A stretch of DNA of 22,524 nucleotides from positions 1 to 22,524 of IMG/VR virus record IMGVR_UViG_3300036885_000433; one strand, written 5' to 3'. Of this stretch, positions 1 through 7,905 are shown piece by piece. Numbering within the stretch: the first letter of the stretch is position 1; every line of letters begins with the position of its first letter. The translations under genes and the position numbers were made by a program. Below the pieces are notes generated by a model. It ran no database searches and was not told the origin of the DNA. It saw only the letters and a list, made by a program, of their open reading frames with translations. The DNA comes from a virus.

Positions 1-608
1 AAACTGTCATTTGTACTGGTTCCATAATGCAATAACCAATACCAGTTAGCGGTATAAATTCTGTTAAATGTTGCCGGTGGAGTATTAGTGTTAGTAGCTT
101 CTATCTGCCATATATTACTGCTTGGAGTATCATATTCAAGACCACCTCCAGCATAACCATTGAAATTATATGTAGCAGGACTCGTTACAGAATGGCCGGT
201 AACTAAAGATAAAACATTTGTAACGTCAGTGATATTAACGCTATTCGCCGCAGCGTGAGTTGGATCTGAAATTGTCCAAGTGAAGGTCTGTATTCCAGAA
301 ATAATTGCTCCAACTTCTTTGGTAGTTTGACCTGAAATTGCAAAAGCGGTAAATGTAGGGTGTATATAGGGTTTAAATGCCCTATTTATAGTGTCTACTG
401 GAGTATCCCCTAATAAAGAACTTCCAGCGGGGATGCCGCCTATTCCAATAGTTGTCAAAGTCGCATCTGTATTTACAATTCCAGAGGTTCCCGCAGCTAA
501 TTTTTTTGTAATTCCCGAATTATCTACCACTGGAAATATATCGGTTGCCGATAATTTAGATCCATCGGCGGGCAATCCGGAAATCGGTAAGTCTTCACTT
601 CCAGGCAT
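1..608 (-). CDS. Tail fibre / receptor-binding protein, N-terminal part (runs off left edge)
   Basis: The minus strand is open from ATG at 608 to the window edge, giving 202 codons without a stop; the C-terminus lies outside. The start is preceded by TGAGGA 9 nt upstream, which also contains the stop of the preceding small gene. The protein begins MPGSEDLPISGLPADGSKL and continues with low-complexity, Gly/Thr/Ser/Asn-rich beta-type sequence (KLAAGTSGIVNTDATLTTIG, then FTAFAISGQTTKEVG, then many aromatic residues such as ANWYWLLHYG). I recognise the style of phage tail-fibre or virion adhesin proteins but no named domain. Its position at the end of a baseplate-fibre cassette supports a fibre or adsorption role on the virion surface. 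Which receptor it binds cannot be told. Confidence 0.75.
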   Translation of the reverse strand, partial: MPGSEDLPISGLPADGSKLSATDIFPVVDNSGITKKLAAGTSGIVNTDATLTTIGIGGIPAGSSLLGDTPVDTINRAFKPYIHPTFTAFAISGQTTKEVGAIISGIQTFTWTISDPTHAAANSVNITDVTNVLSLVTGHSVTSPATYNFNGYAGGGLEYDTPSSNIWQIEATNTNTPPATFNRIYTANWYWLLHYGTSTNDS

Positions 609-610
609 AA

Positions 611-626
611 AAATATCCTCAAATTA
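611..626 (-). repeat. 16-bp stop/RBS junction repeat, copy 1
   Basis: Plus-strand AAATATCCTCAAATTA is identical to positions 1771-1786. On the coding strand it reads TAATTTGAGGATATTT: the TGA stop of the upstream gene is embedded in the Shine-Dalgarno TGAGGA of the next one. Both copies sit at gene boundaries of the tail-fibre cassette. Confidence 0.8.
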
Positions 627-750
627 AAATTCGATAACCATTCTCTTGTAGTAAAAATCCGCCATTTTCTTGTAATAGAAATCCTTTAAACGGAGGTGGT
701 GAACTCTTCTCTATTCCAAAAAACATTAAAATGTAAGTTGCTAAAATCAT
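619..750 (-). CDS. 43-aa peptide with tandem FLLQENG repeat
   Basis: This small gene fills the gap between two fibre genes. ATG is at 750, 4 nt after the TAA of the upstream LamG protein, and TGA at 619-621 lies inside the Shine-Dalgarno of the next gene. The product has a hydrophobic start (MILATYILMFFGIE), a proline patch (SSPPPFKG) and two copies of FLLQENG, as FLLQENGG then FLLQENGY, before RILI. From memory, short peptides with LLQENG or LLLEDG repeats occur beside phage structural genes; this is not a database result. There is no strong ribosome binding site of its own, so expression would rely on coupling to the gene just before it. The perfect fit between neighbours and the in-frame repeat favour a real gene. 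Function unknown; possibly a small virion component. Confidence 0.55.
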   Translation of the reverse strand: MILATYILMFFGIEKSSPPPFKGFLLQENGGFLLQENGYRILI

Positions 751-754
751 AGTA

Positions 755-1768
755 TTATGCCAAAGGATCAGATCCAACTATTGATAAATTTTTTATTTTC
801 ATATTGGAATTGCTTGGAGCAGTTGAATCATAATTGTTTCCTGCTCTAAATAATCCTATTGAACTATCTCTAACTCCAGTTCCGATATTAGTAGAACCAA
901 ATTGCACTCCATCAATAAAAACAGAATTACTCCCTGCTGTTATATCGAAATGAACCCTGAAAATATAATCAGTGCCGCTTACAGGCACCCAAGTCCCAAG
1001 AGAACCAGATACAATTGTAGAATCAGTATCGTCTTTAATAGTTAATTCTAAATTACCAGTAGTGTTCTTATGCGTTAGTTGTATTAGATTAGTGGAATCT
1101 TCATCAGCTTTAGAAATAGAAATAAATGTCTGACCTGAAGTTGGTGATCCATCATAATTTGGCTTTACAGTAAATTGTATTGTTCCAATTTGCTGCTCAT
1201 CTGCGTTATCCACTGCTGAGTAGTCAGCATAACTTCCATCATCAAACGATAAATTCAAATATCCATTAGTTATTACTGCGCTACCAACTGGCGCGCCTAC
1301 TAAAGAACCTATGGCATAATCTGCATTTATAATCGCAGAATAAGAAACCTGAAATGTTGTATATAAAGCATAAGGCAAAGTCGGGTATCCGGTTGTGTAA
1401 TTGTATGCTTCCACATCAGGTACGGTTAATAATGCGTAAATATTTTGATAGTGTTGATTATAATTTTGGATGCAGGCATAATACAATTCACTTATAGAAG
1501 CAGATATTGCTTTAAAATCATCTTTAGTTAAAGTTACAGGAGTTGCTGGATAAGAATTATCCATCATATAAAATCCAGCGGGAAGATCGCCGAAATAAGC
1601 AATTAAATCTCCAAAAGCCAGCAAATGCTTGCCCGCGGGTAAACCAGTTATTTCATTATCACTTGGAAATATATTTCCAGAATAAAGAACATTAACATCT
1701 ATTCCAGAATAAAAAGAATTTATTGCCTGCGTTACGACTATATCTTGAATGTCTGTTAAATCACTCAT
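755..1768 (-). CDS. Tail adhesin with C-terminal LamG / concanavalin A-like domain
   Basis: The product is 337 aa. ATG at 1768 is preceded by TGAGGATATTTCC, part of the repeated 16-bp junction. Residues 1-115 look mostly helical and may anchor to the previous fibre or baseplate, with a Gly/Pro motif (TGLPAGKHLLAFGDL, 41-55). Residues 120-165 form a linker. Residues 168-332 have the alternating beta-strand pattern of LamG/concanavalin A-like jelly rolls: LNLSFDDGSYADY, then GTIQFTVKP, FISISKA, LELTIKDD, YIFRVHFD, SVFIDGVQFGS and MKIKNLSIVG. The HFD...SVFIDGVQ pattern is typical of the last strands of such domains. This suggests carbohydrate binding at the tail tip, that is receptor recognition. 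The fold assignment is from sequence pattern only. Confidence 0.7.
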   Translation of the reverse strand: MSDLTDIQDIVVTQAINSFYSGIDVNVLYSGNIFPSDNEITGLPAGKHLLAFGDLIAYFGDLPAGFYMMDNSYPATPVTLTKDDFKAISASISELYYACIQNYNQHYQNIYALLTVPDVEAYNYTTGYPTLPYALYTTFQVSYSAIINADYAIGSLVGAPVGSAVITNGYLNLSFDDGSYADYSAVDNADEQQIGTIQFTVKPNYDGSPTSGQTFISISKADEDSTNLIQLTHKNTTGNLELTIKDDTDSTIVSGSLGTWVPVSGTDYIFRVHFDITAGSNSVFIDGVQFGSTNIGTGVRDSSIGLFRAGNNYDSTAPSNSNMKIKNLSIVGSDPLA

Positions 1769-1770
1769 GG

Positions 1771-1786
1771 AAATATCCTCAAATTA
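1771..1786 (-). repeat. 16-bp stop/RBS junction repeat, copy 2
   Basis: Identical to 611-626. The coding strand reads TAATTTGAGGATATTT, carrying the TGA stop of the 453-aa fibre gene and the Shine-Dalgarno of the LamG adhesin gene. Confidence 0.8.
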
Positions 1787-3140
1787 CTAAAACTGTTATT
1801 AATTCACAATCTACATCACCAGCTGTTTTATCATTCTGATGTCCCATCGTATGAACTTTAAATCCTGAAACAGTGGGACTTAACTCTCTGGCTAAAATAC
1901 TTCCATCACTTCCACCACTCGTCAGAACTTCCGTGGCAGATATAATTACTCCATAATTTGCATTAGACATGGGGGAAGTAAAGGTTATTTGAGAATATCC
2001 TCCCGCTACATAAGCGACTGAAGCTATTACTCCAGATACAGAATATTGCGTAAATCCACTACGAGTTTTATAAACAGCGGCACCTTTTATAAAGGAATTC
2101 ACATAACTTTTAACATCTTGAGGGCGAAGATATGCTAATTGCGTTCCTCTTCCAAAGGTATTTGCATCACTCCAAATAGTATTCATTAGAAACCAAACAG
2201 AACCATTGAATATTACGTTATATCTATATGACTGTATGATTTCAGCCGCGCCCAATAAAACCCCCCCTGAATTATTTCCTACTTCTACTGGATAATATGT
2301 GCCATTAACGCCTAAAGTAATCGCGCCACTACTTGCGCCGCCGGTAATAACGTCTACATAAAAAGTTAATACGGTTCCATTTACCGGTATAATTGAAGCA
2401 TCAATAATATTATAATTATTAGCAGAAGTTTCTAATGCAGCGCGTAATGTATATATTGAATTTTGTATCCCTACTTGTTGTGCATATCGGGCATCTGCAA
2501 ATGCTTGAGTTATGTAACCAGAAAGCGCCGTAATAAAAGGTGCGCCAGGATACATAGTTATATTACCCGAGATTATCTGTGTCTCCCCGTAATTTACCGT
2601 AATTACCCACGCGCCAACAAAACCGGCATCGGGGGAAGGCGTAATTTGTGTTCCAATAGGTGCTTCTGTACCGGCCTTTATTTGAACAAGTGCTGTGTCT
2701 TGGCGTAATGTATTAACATTCGATGTGTAAGGGGTGTAAGGCGGTGAAGAATTTACAAAAGTTCTTGATGTAGGATTTGTATCAACTTCTTCAAACGCAA
2801 CTTCAACTAAGTAGTTAATCGCATTACCACTTCCTACAGGGGCAGGTGTTGCAAACGTTGTGGGCGTTAAAATAATTCCTTGTTTTAAAATTTGTGTAGA
2901 ATCTGGTGGCAATGTGCCCCATGAACTAGTATCAACGCTTGTATATTTATAAACTTCTCCATTAGCTACAGATACATTAAGTCCTGTAAGAGGAGTGCAT
3001 GCAAAATTATTAATTACAGTTGAAGTGCCCCAAAGAGTTTCTGCCATCTTAGCCAAAGCTATATAAGCAGCCTTAGACGGAATTAATACATCTTGTCCTG
3101 ATACTGCCGATTCAGCGGGAAATACTATTACTCTATCCAT
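1779..3140 (-). CDS. Tail fibre / baseplate-attached fibre protein
   Basis: The product is 453 aa. ATG at 3140 has AGAGGGTGTTAAG upstream. The N-terminus (MDRVIVFPAESAVSGQDVL, then helical AYIALAKMAETLWGTSTVI) resembles the first section of fibre proteins that follow gpI in P2/Mu-like phages and attach to the baseplate. The middle is beta-rich with repeated short strands. Near 210-217 is the TQAFADARYA motif, similar to the A-x-x-A-RYA segments common in fibre shafts. The C-terminus (about 345-453) is Gly/Ser/Thr-rich and ends in a compact beta segment (GDVDCELITVLVI). Its place directly after gpI supports attachment to the baseplate. A run of seven Cs at 2261-2267 encodes Gly-Gly here and does not disturb the frame. 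Confidence 0.72.
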   Translation of the reverse strand: MDRVIVFPAESAVSGQDVLIPSKAAYIALAKMAETLWGTSTVINNFACTPLTGLNVSVANGEVYKYTSVDTSSWGTLPPDSTQILKQGIILTPTTFATPAPVGSGNAINYLVEVAFEEVDTNPTSRTFVNSSPPYTPYTSNVNTLRQDTALVQIKAGTEAPIGTQITPSPDAGFVGAWVITVNYGETQIISGNITMYPGAPFITALSGYITQAFADARYAQQVGIQNSIYTLRAALETSANNYNIIDASIIPVNGTVLTFYVDVITGGASSGAITLGVNGTYYPVEVGNNSGGVLLGAAEIIQSYRYNVIFNGSVWFLMNTIWSDANTFGRGTQLAYLRPQDVKSYVNSFIKGAAVYKTRSGFTQYSVSGVIASVAYVAGGYSQITFTSPMSNANYGVIISATEVLTSGGSDGSILARELSPTVSGFKVHTMGHQNDKTAGDVDCELITVLVI

Positions 3141-3151
3141 CTTAACACCCT

Positions 3152-3832
3152 CTATATTTGTTCAAATTTAACCCAACATACAGTACCAAATACCTTAAAT
3201 AAATTTATTACTCGCAGAATAAGTTCTTGTGTCAAACTAATCTGCACATCGTCTGCATAGCAAAATGTATACTGCCCTCTAACTAAATCATACGCTCCTA
3301 ATGAAGAATCCCAAGGTGAATAAGGCGCTGCAATCTCAGTAGCGCCTGACATATATACTATTATGAAACATTGATATGCTAAACTACCATCTCCACCACC
3401 CCACAATTCTCCATTATCCCAATAGGAAACATCCCATACAAAAGTCCCCTCTGGAAATGCGGATTCAATTATTAAAGGCTTATATCCTGTAATGAATTCT
3501 ATAACGCTTTCCATAGCGGGTCTAGTTGCTTTTTCACGCAATAGGCAACTTAAAATTATAAGCCGAAATGAGTCATCGTCCTCATTCGTCTGTCTTACTA
3601 TTGCGTCTCCAAAAAAATCTTCAGCAATAAGATCCAAGATGCTTCCCGTAGCGGTTTTTATCCTTAATTGCGGATTTACATATTGCTCCAAAGTATAAAT
3701 CCATTGCAATATATTAGCGATTCCAGTAAGAGTCGTATCCAATACTAATGGGGTATCTCCAAACCAACTAGGGGGAAGATATGATCTTAACCTTCTTTCA
3801 ATATTTTCAATGGAAATATCTGGTAAATTCAT
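3152..3832 (-). CDS. Tail protein I-like baseplate protein (P2 gpI / Mu gp48 type)
   Basis: The product is 226 aa. It starts inside a TAATG junction with the gpJ-like gene, so it is translationally coupled. The opening (ENIERRLRSYLPPSW) followed by LRIKTATGSILDLIAEDFFG resembles P2 gpI and Mu gp48 family proteins, where a segment specifying length and orientation is followed by a statement of the basic tail geometry. The order gp25, gpJ, gpI, fibre matches P2. In these phages gpI closes the wedge at the baseplate rim and carries the fibres. The C-terminal half contains aromatic, beta-like sequence (FVWDVSYWDNGELWGGGDGS), which may form the fibre-docking face. Confidence 0.75.
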   Translation of the reverse strand: MNLPDISIENIERRLRSYLPPSWFGDTPLVLDTTLTGIANILQWIYTLEQYVNPQLRIKTATGSILDLIAEDFFGDAIVRQTNEDDDSFRLIILSCLLREKATRPAMESVIEFITGYKPLIIESAFPEGTFVWDVSYWDNGELWGGGDGSLAYQCFIIVYMSGATEIAAPYSPWDSSLGAYDLVRGQYTFCYADDVQISLTQELILRVINLFKVFGTVCWVKFEQI

Positions 3833-5013
3833 TATGGGTTATCCGCCAATATTGTCACTGTTTCCATAACTATCTTCTCTTTACTAGTTACTATCAAGTC
3901 GCTTGTGCCACCATTTAAAAATACACTGTGTACATTTACGATGACATTCGGCGAGACGGAATAACAAATGTACTCAATTTTACTGTAATAAAATGTCTCT
4001 CCAATCTGCAAAGAAGCTATGTAAGACTCTATAGCTTCCGCCACAGACAAAATCAAAGGTGCCGTATCTGTACCTATTGGCACGGTAATTGTTGCCGTAA
4101 CAGTTACCTGAACAATTACAGGCCTATAAACTTCAAAAAATATAGTTAGTCCTCGCGTTGCATTTAATACATCATACGCTGCAGTCATCAAAGAATCTGG
4201 GGGATCTCCAGACCCATCATCAATAATTGCATAGAAATATCCAAGGCGTATCGCATCAGTATGATAGTCCATATTTTCTACTACATTATACTCGATATTC
4301 TCCTGCAATCCCGCCAAAGCTGCCTCTAATGCAATTAATGTTGCCTTAGATAACCCATTGATATAAAGGACAAATCTTAATTTAACCTCATCGTCCGTCT
4401 CTTCATCTGAACCATTATCAAAAGGAACTGTATTTGTTACAGTATCCACATAGATGATTGGATTAACAATCGTATCTATGGATCCTGATGCAACATTTCC
4501 TACAGAACCAATCGTATTACACTGAACCAGTACATTTATGCTAGAAGTTCCAGATGGTATAACATACGCGGACATTCCAGAAATATAATAAGGATTGGAA
4601 CTATCGGCAATCGCAGAAAAAACCAATCCTGTAGTTGAAGACTTAAATTGCTGACCAATCAATATAACTGCTTGATTAGTATTAGAAAATCGCGATACCG
4701 TAACATTTCCAGTGGTGTGCACCGCTGGCAATCTAATTAAATCATAATCCGCAATAAAGGAATCAACATCGGGACTATAACTCGCTCCAGGGCCTCCGCA
4801 CGTTGATAGTCGAGAAATTGCCAATAGCTTTACAATCTGCCCTTGCAACCACAAAGTAACCCCTGCTACGCTCTCAACCTCGGCCAATGTCACTGATCCT
4901 GGGGTAAGATTAATTACCTCCTGCAAATTAACTTTAGCCGCTGCTTGTATAGCAGTGGTCATTTGATTCACAATTTCCGCAAAAGTTTTTGTCTGCAATT
5001 CAGAGACGCCCAT
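3832..5013 (-). CDS. Baseplate J-like wedge protein (P2 gpJ / Mu gp47 type)
   Basis: The product is 393 aa, in the usual range for gpJ/gp47. Residues about 35-70 (LTPGSVTLAEVESVAGVTLW) match the family's N-terminal statement that the start of a wedge arm precedes a helical segment. Residues about 85-110 (DSFIADYDLIRLPAVHTTGN) correspond to the D-x-x-A...R-L-P-A...A-x-G signature. Residues about 205-230 contain the GSDEETDDEVKLRFVLYING segment, equivalent to the GG-x-D-x-E-x-D-E-x-L-R-x-R motif that is the best diagnostic of baseplate J. The C-terminal part is a beta-alpha domain with valine-rich strands. The protein builds the baseplate wedge together with the gp25-like and gpI-like products on either side. 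Confidence 0.9.
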   Translation of the reverse strand: MGVSELQTKTFAEIVNQMTTAIQAAAKVNLQEVINLTPGSVTLAEVESVAGVTLWLQGQIVKLLAISRLSTCGGPGASYSPDVDSFIADYDLIRLPAVHTTGNVTVSRFSNTNQAVILIGQQFKSSTTGLVFSAIADSSNPYYISGMSAYVIPSGTSSINVLVQCNTIGSVGNVASGSIDTIVNPIIYVDTVTNTVPFDNGSDEETDDEVKLRFVLYINGLSKATLIALEAALAGLQENIEYNVVENMDYHTDAIRLGYFYAIIDDGSGDPPDSLMTAAYDVLNATRGLTIFFEVYRPVIVQVTVTATITVPIGTDTAPLILSVAEAIESYIASLQIGETFYYSKIEYICYSVSPNVIVNVHSVFLNGGTSDLIVTSKEKIVMETVTILADNP

Positions 5014-5025
5014 AAAATTAACCTA

Positions 5026-5397
5026 TTAAGTTTGTAACGTAAAATTTAATGTCGAAAGTTGATCCTGTGCTAAATTAAAATACACAATAGTACATTCCAA
5101 TTGCCCAATACTTTCAACTAAAGTTACTGTCGGAATTGGAGTTTTAGCTACGGAAGTTTCTAAATACATCTGTGAAATAATTAACTGTGTTATCTCTTGC
5201 AAAACTTCCGTATTCAATGCAACACCGACATATCTGCCCAAGCCGGCACCATAGTCCTGATGCCATAAATATTCACCGGGATTTGTCAATAATCGTCTCA
5301 AAATACGTTGATTAGTTTCATTTAACCCATCAACCATCTTGATGTCGTTATAATTATCTAGTGATAAGTCACTACTCCACTCATGAGCAATGTCCAT
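5026..5397 (-). CDS. gp25/gpW-like baseplate wedge protein
   Basis: The product is 123 aa, the usual size for T4 gp25 / P2 gpW proteins. Family features in order: a D-I-x-x-D-x-x-x-x-D-L region (EWSSDLSLDNYNDIKMVDGL, 6-25), the R-x-L-L-T-x-P-G-E segment (RRLLTNPGEYLWHQDYGAGL, 34-53), and C-terminal helix plus strands (EITQLIISQMYLE then VTLVESIGQLECTIVYFNL). gp25 joins the wedge to the first sheath ring and starts sheath polymerisation. It sits 8 nt after the spike gene and 12 nt before gpJ, as in P2. Confidence 0.88.
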   Translation of the reverse strand: MDIAHEWSSDLSLDNYNDIKMVDGLNETNQRILRRLLTNPGEYLWHQDYGAGLGRYVGVALNTEVLQEITQLIISQMYLETSVAKTPIPTVTLVESIGQLECTIVYFNLAQDQLSTLNFTLQT

Positions 5398-5405
5398 ACT
5401 TCACC

Positions 5406-5918
5406 TCAATTCACATTAGTATTAGCACTTAAATGATCGCTTGTTATTTGTTGCGTTGGGGGAGATCCAATATCTGGATGTGTATGATTATTAAACAAAT
5501 CTTTAAACGTATCTATAATCACTTTCCTAAATATGTCATTTTTATTTCCAATAGAAATAGTAGACGACGAATACACATTAATCACTCCACTTTGATCTAT
5601 CAAAACATCTCCGGAATTCACAGGAATAGACGGTTTACTCACTCCCCAAAATAAATTAACAACTCCACCATTTATATCACCATCAGAAAATAACACTTGG
5701 CACATATCCCCTACATTCGGGCCAATAAATATGTCACTGGAGGGTGATGCTATTTTAAGCCAACCGGTTACTACATCTTCCGGTACAGATGCAAATTTCA
5801 CTCTAACCAAATAATTTTCGGGATCATAATTAAAAACAGTACCGCATTTAATATATATTCTGCTTCCCAAAACATTTTCAGCATGTTGCCTCATCAAATT
5901 TATAAATTTTTCAGTCAT
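5406..5918 (-). CDS. Baseplate spike protein with HxH metal-binding tip (P2 gpV / Mu gp45 type)
   Basis: The product is 170 aa. The start overlaps the end of the hub gene by ATGA. Residues about 22-95 form an OB-fold-like beta domain (GTVFNYDPENYLVRVKFA, ... GDMCQVLFSDGDINGGVVNL), the platform that sits on the hub. Residues about 98-126 (SGDVLIDQSGVINVYSSS) form the repeating strands of the beta-helix. Near the C-terminus is NNHTHPDIGSPPTQQ, with H145 and H147, the HxH that binds iron at the apex of the P2 gpV and Mu-type spikes. The trimer pierces the outer membrane, which points to a Gram-negative host, although related spikes occur elsewhere. Confidence 0.88.
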   Translation of the reverse strand: MTEKFINLMRQHAENVLGSRIYIKCGTVFNYDPENYLVRVKFASVPEDVVTGWLKIASPSSDIFIGPNVGDMCQVLFSDGDINGGVVNLFWGVSKPSIPVNSGDVLIDQSGVINVYSSSTISIGNKNDIFRKVIIDTFKDLFNNHTHPDIGSPPTQQITSDHLSANTNVN

Positions 5919-7000
5919 ACGATACTCACTTCGCTTTCCGTAGAATGATTTTTAGCTTCAACATTCATACTACAATCACCTGTAAATTCAAGGTACCGCT
6001 CTATCTTCGATATAAAATAAATTTGATCTAATTTTGTGCTCGTACCAGACACCTTAATTGGATATACAATATCAAGAGTAACATCCAAGAATAAATCTGA
6101 ACGGAAAACAATTTCATGCTCCGTTATCTGCTGCAAATAGGATTGTGCTAATTGTAGTGCCTGTTCTGGAGTTAGATTTGGTTTAGTGTATACATAATTC
6201 TGCACATCTTCCGGGCTATTCCGCCTTCTACTTTTTGTTGCTTTTCTTTTTACTGTATTTCCAGTGCTACTATTAAAACTTACAACTTCAACGCTTACAT
6301 CGCGTGCAATAGATAAACATCTAGAAAATTTAGGATTTATTGCATTTGCTTTTATAGTCTGATTATTTGCATCAATAACAAATACTACACCATAATAATC
6401 ATCGCCATTTACAGGCTTAGGTTGAAAATGCAACTCTCTACCTCGCACAAACAATAAAAAAGTTTCTTGTTTCGCTAAAAACGTAAGAATGTCCCACTCA
6501 GTTCGCTGAATCCCTGTAGCAACATATTCATTATTTAAAAATACTCCGATTGGAGTTGTAGTATCTGTAACAATGGGAGTTAAACCATGTTCTTTAGCAA
6601 ATTGTATTGCTACTTGAGAACTCGTGCTATTAGGATAACGTTCTGTCGTTTTTGCGTCAATCAATAAAGCCGAATAGTCTCTTCCACTAACAATAATACT
6701 ATTTGAAGAATACTCAAAATCTATGTTATCGACTCTACCATAAAAAATAGGAATAAACGTAAGTCCCCCATCCAAACTCAAATCAATTTCCACATCTATC
6801 TGAGTCTCATCTGTAAAATTATTCACACTCCATATATCTGAATTTCCATACATAGGAAGCGTCACTTTAAAAGTATCTGCATTATAATAATTGCAATTTT
6901 CTACTGTAAGGTTACTCCAAACAACTTTATTTTTATTAAAAATAACATTAGCTCTAGGCTTTGTAAAATTCGATGTGGCTGCGGGATCATTAATTATCAT
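5915..7000 (-). CDS. Baseplate hub protein (late control D / Mu gp44 type)
   Basis: The product is 361 aa. It overlaps its neighbours by ATGA at both ends. It has the shape of gpD/gp44/gp27 hub proteins: an N-terminal beta domain (residues about 15-120) with IFYGRVDNIDFEYSSNSIIV and VSGRDYSALLID, the G-R-D-x-x-x-x-L-x-D motif being common in the family; then a helical domain with QVAIQFAKEHGL; then TEWDILTFLAKQETFLLFV, equivalent to the S-x-W-x-x-L-x-x-L-A-x-x-x-G motif; then a beta domain and a C-terminal basic loop (VKRKATKSRRRNSPED). It forms the trimeric hub on which the spike sits and through which the tape measure leaves. Confidence 0.85.
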   Translation of the reverse strand: MIINDPAATSNFTKPRANVIFNKNKVVWSNLTVENCNYYNADTFKVTLPMYGNSDIWSVNNFTDETQIDVEIDLSLDGGLTFIPIFYGRVDNIDFEYSSNSIIVSGRDYSALLIDAKTTERYPNSTSSQVAIQFAKEHGLTPIVTDTTTPIGVFLNNEYVATGIQRTEWDILTFLAKQETFLLFVRGRELHFQPKPVNGDDYYGVVFVIDANNQTIKANAINPKFSRCLSIARDVSVEVVSFNSSTGNTVKRKATKSRRRNSPEDVQNYVYTKPNLTPEQALQLAQSYLQQITEHEIVFRSDLFLDVTLDIVYPIKVSGTSTKLDQIYFISKIERYLEFTGDCSMNVEAKNHSTESEVSIV

Positions 7001-7299
7001 GTTATAAACTCTCCCTGTCTATCAATCCCATCCCATTGTGGAATAATCAAATTTTGAATGCCAACAATCTCAGGATCTATTAATTTATTTGCATCTGCAA
7101 TTATTGTCCATTGCAAAGAATCCCCATAAAATTGCGCTGCCAATGCATATAAATTACCTGTTGAAACAGTAATAATTTGCGAATTAGTATTGCCATTTAA
7201 TTGTTCGGTTATTATCTGCATCTTATTTAAAAGTGCTTGCATCACATAATAATTTGACAATAATAATATATTGTTGGCTTCTGTATTCAAATCCGTCAT
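6997..7299 (-). CDS. LysM-containing small tail protein (P2 gpX-like)
   Basis: The product is 100 aa. It overlaps its neighbours by ATGA on both sides. Residues 42-88 read as one LysM domain: IITVSTGNLYALAAQFYGDS, then WTIIADANKL and IQNLIIP, matching the V-x-x-G-D-x-L-x-x-I-A-x-x-x-Y-G-D...I-x-x-A-N...I-x-x-G-x-x-L-x-I-P pattern. In P2-like and Mu-like tails such a protein sits on the inner tube end near the hub and clamps baseplate and tube. The N-terminus is helical. Position between the gpU-like and gpD-like genes matches that role. Confidence 0.83.
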   Translation of the reverse strand: MTDLNTEANNILLLSNYYVMQALLNKMQIITEQLNGNTNSQIITVSTGNLYALAAQFYGDSLQWTIIADANKLIDPEIVGIQNLIIPQWDGIDRQGEFIT

Positions 7300-7904
7300 A
7301 TATTAATCCCTGCTATTGAATTGTTAACAATAGTTTGACATGAAGATATTTGTGCTAAAAGCTGTTGCTGTATCTGACTTGACACAGAAGTATTTGGAAG
7401 CAATGATCCAATATCATTCTCTAATATCGCGAAAGCTTCCCATAAAGGGGGGTTATTAACTAATGTCTTTAAATCATAAAACTCAGTTATCAAATCCCAC
7501 ATCAAACCACTATAATCGGAAGGCAATAATGGTACATTGGGATTAGATAATTCTTCAACAATCAATAAAGTAATTGTGTAAGGAATTTGATACCGTTTTT
7601 GCAGAGTAGTTTTAAAACTCTTTATAACAACGGTATACGCCTTATCAAATATGGTAAAAGTTAATGGATCGCCATTAATGCGTAACATATCTACGTATTC
7701 TGCTCTACTATATGCGGTCAATCCAAAAAACAAACCACTGAAAGATATATCATCGTCATTTCTGCCGAGGGATTTAACAGATCGAACACCACCTAATGCC
7801 ACATGCATAGATAGTTGCTGTTCACCGCTAAGAATATTTATTTCTTCCGGAATCTCATGTCCTGTAAATTCAAAATCTTCCAGTATTATCTTCGTGTCAG
7901 CCAT
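7296..7904 (-). CDS. Tail tube-end / DNA-circularisation-like protein (gpU or Mu gp43 position)
   Basis: The product is 202 aa. A strong ribosome binding site (GGAGGTCAATAAT) lies in the end of the tape measure gene. Residues about 10-120 form a beta-rich region (ISFSGLFFGLTAYSRAEYVD, then PLTFTIFDKAYTVVIKSFKT, then QIPYTITLLIVEEL). The form 'fused R/Y, I-x-G-D-P-x, F-x-I-P-Y-x-I' is what I associate with gpU-like or DNA-circularisation N-terminal domains next to the LysM and hub genes. Residues 125-202 are helical with Gln/Ser-rich sequence. The position between tape measure and LysM protein supports a role at the baseplate-proximal end of the tube. The exact family assignment is tentative. 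Confidence 0.6.
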   Translation of the reverse strand: MADTKIILEDFEFTGHEIPEEINILSGEQQLSMHVALGGVRSVKSLGRNDDDISFSGLFFGLTAYSRAEYVDMLRINGDPLTFTIFDKAYTVVIKSFKTTLQKRYQIPYTITLLIVEELSNPNVPLLPSDYSGLMWDLITEFYDLKTLVNNPPLWEAFAILENDIGSLLPNTSVSSQIQQQLLAQISSCQTIVNNSIAGINI

Positions 7905-7905
7905 A

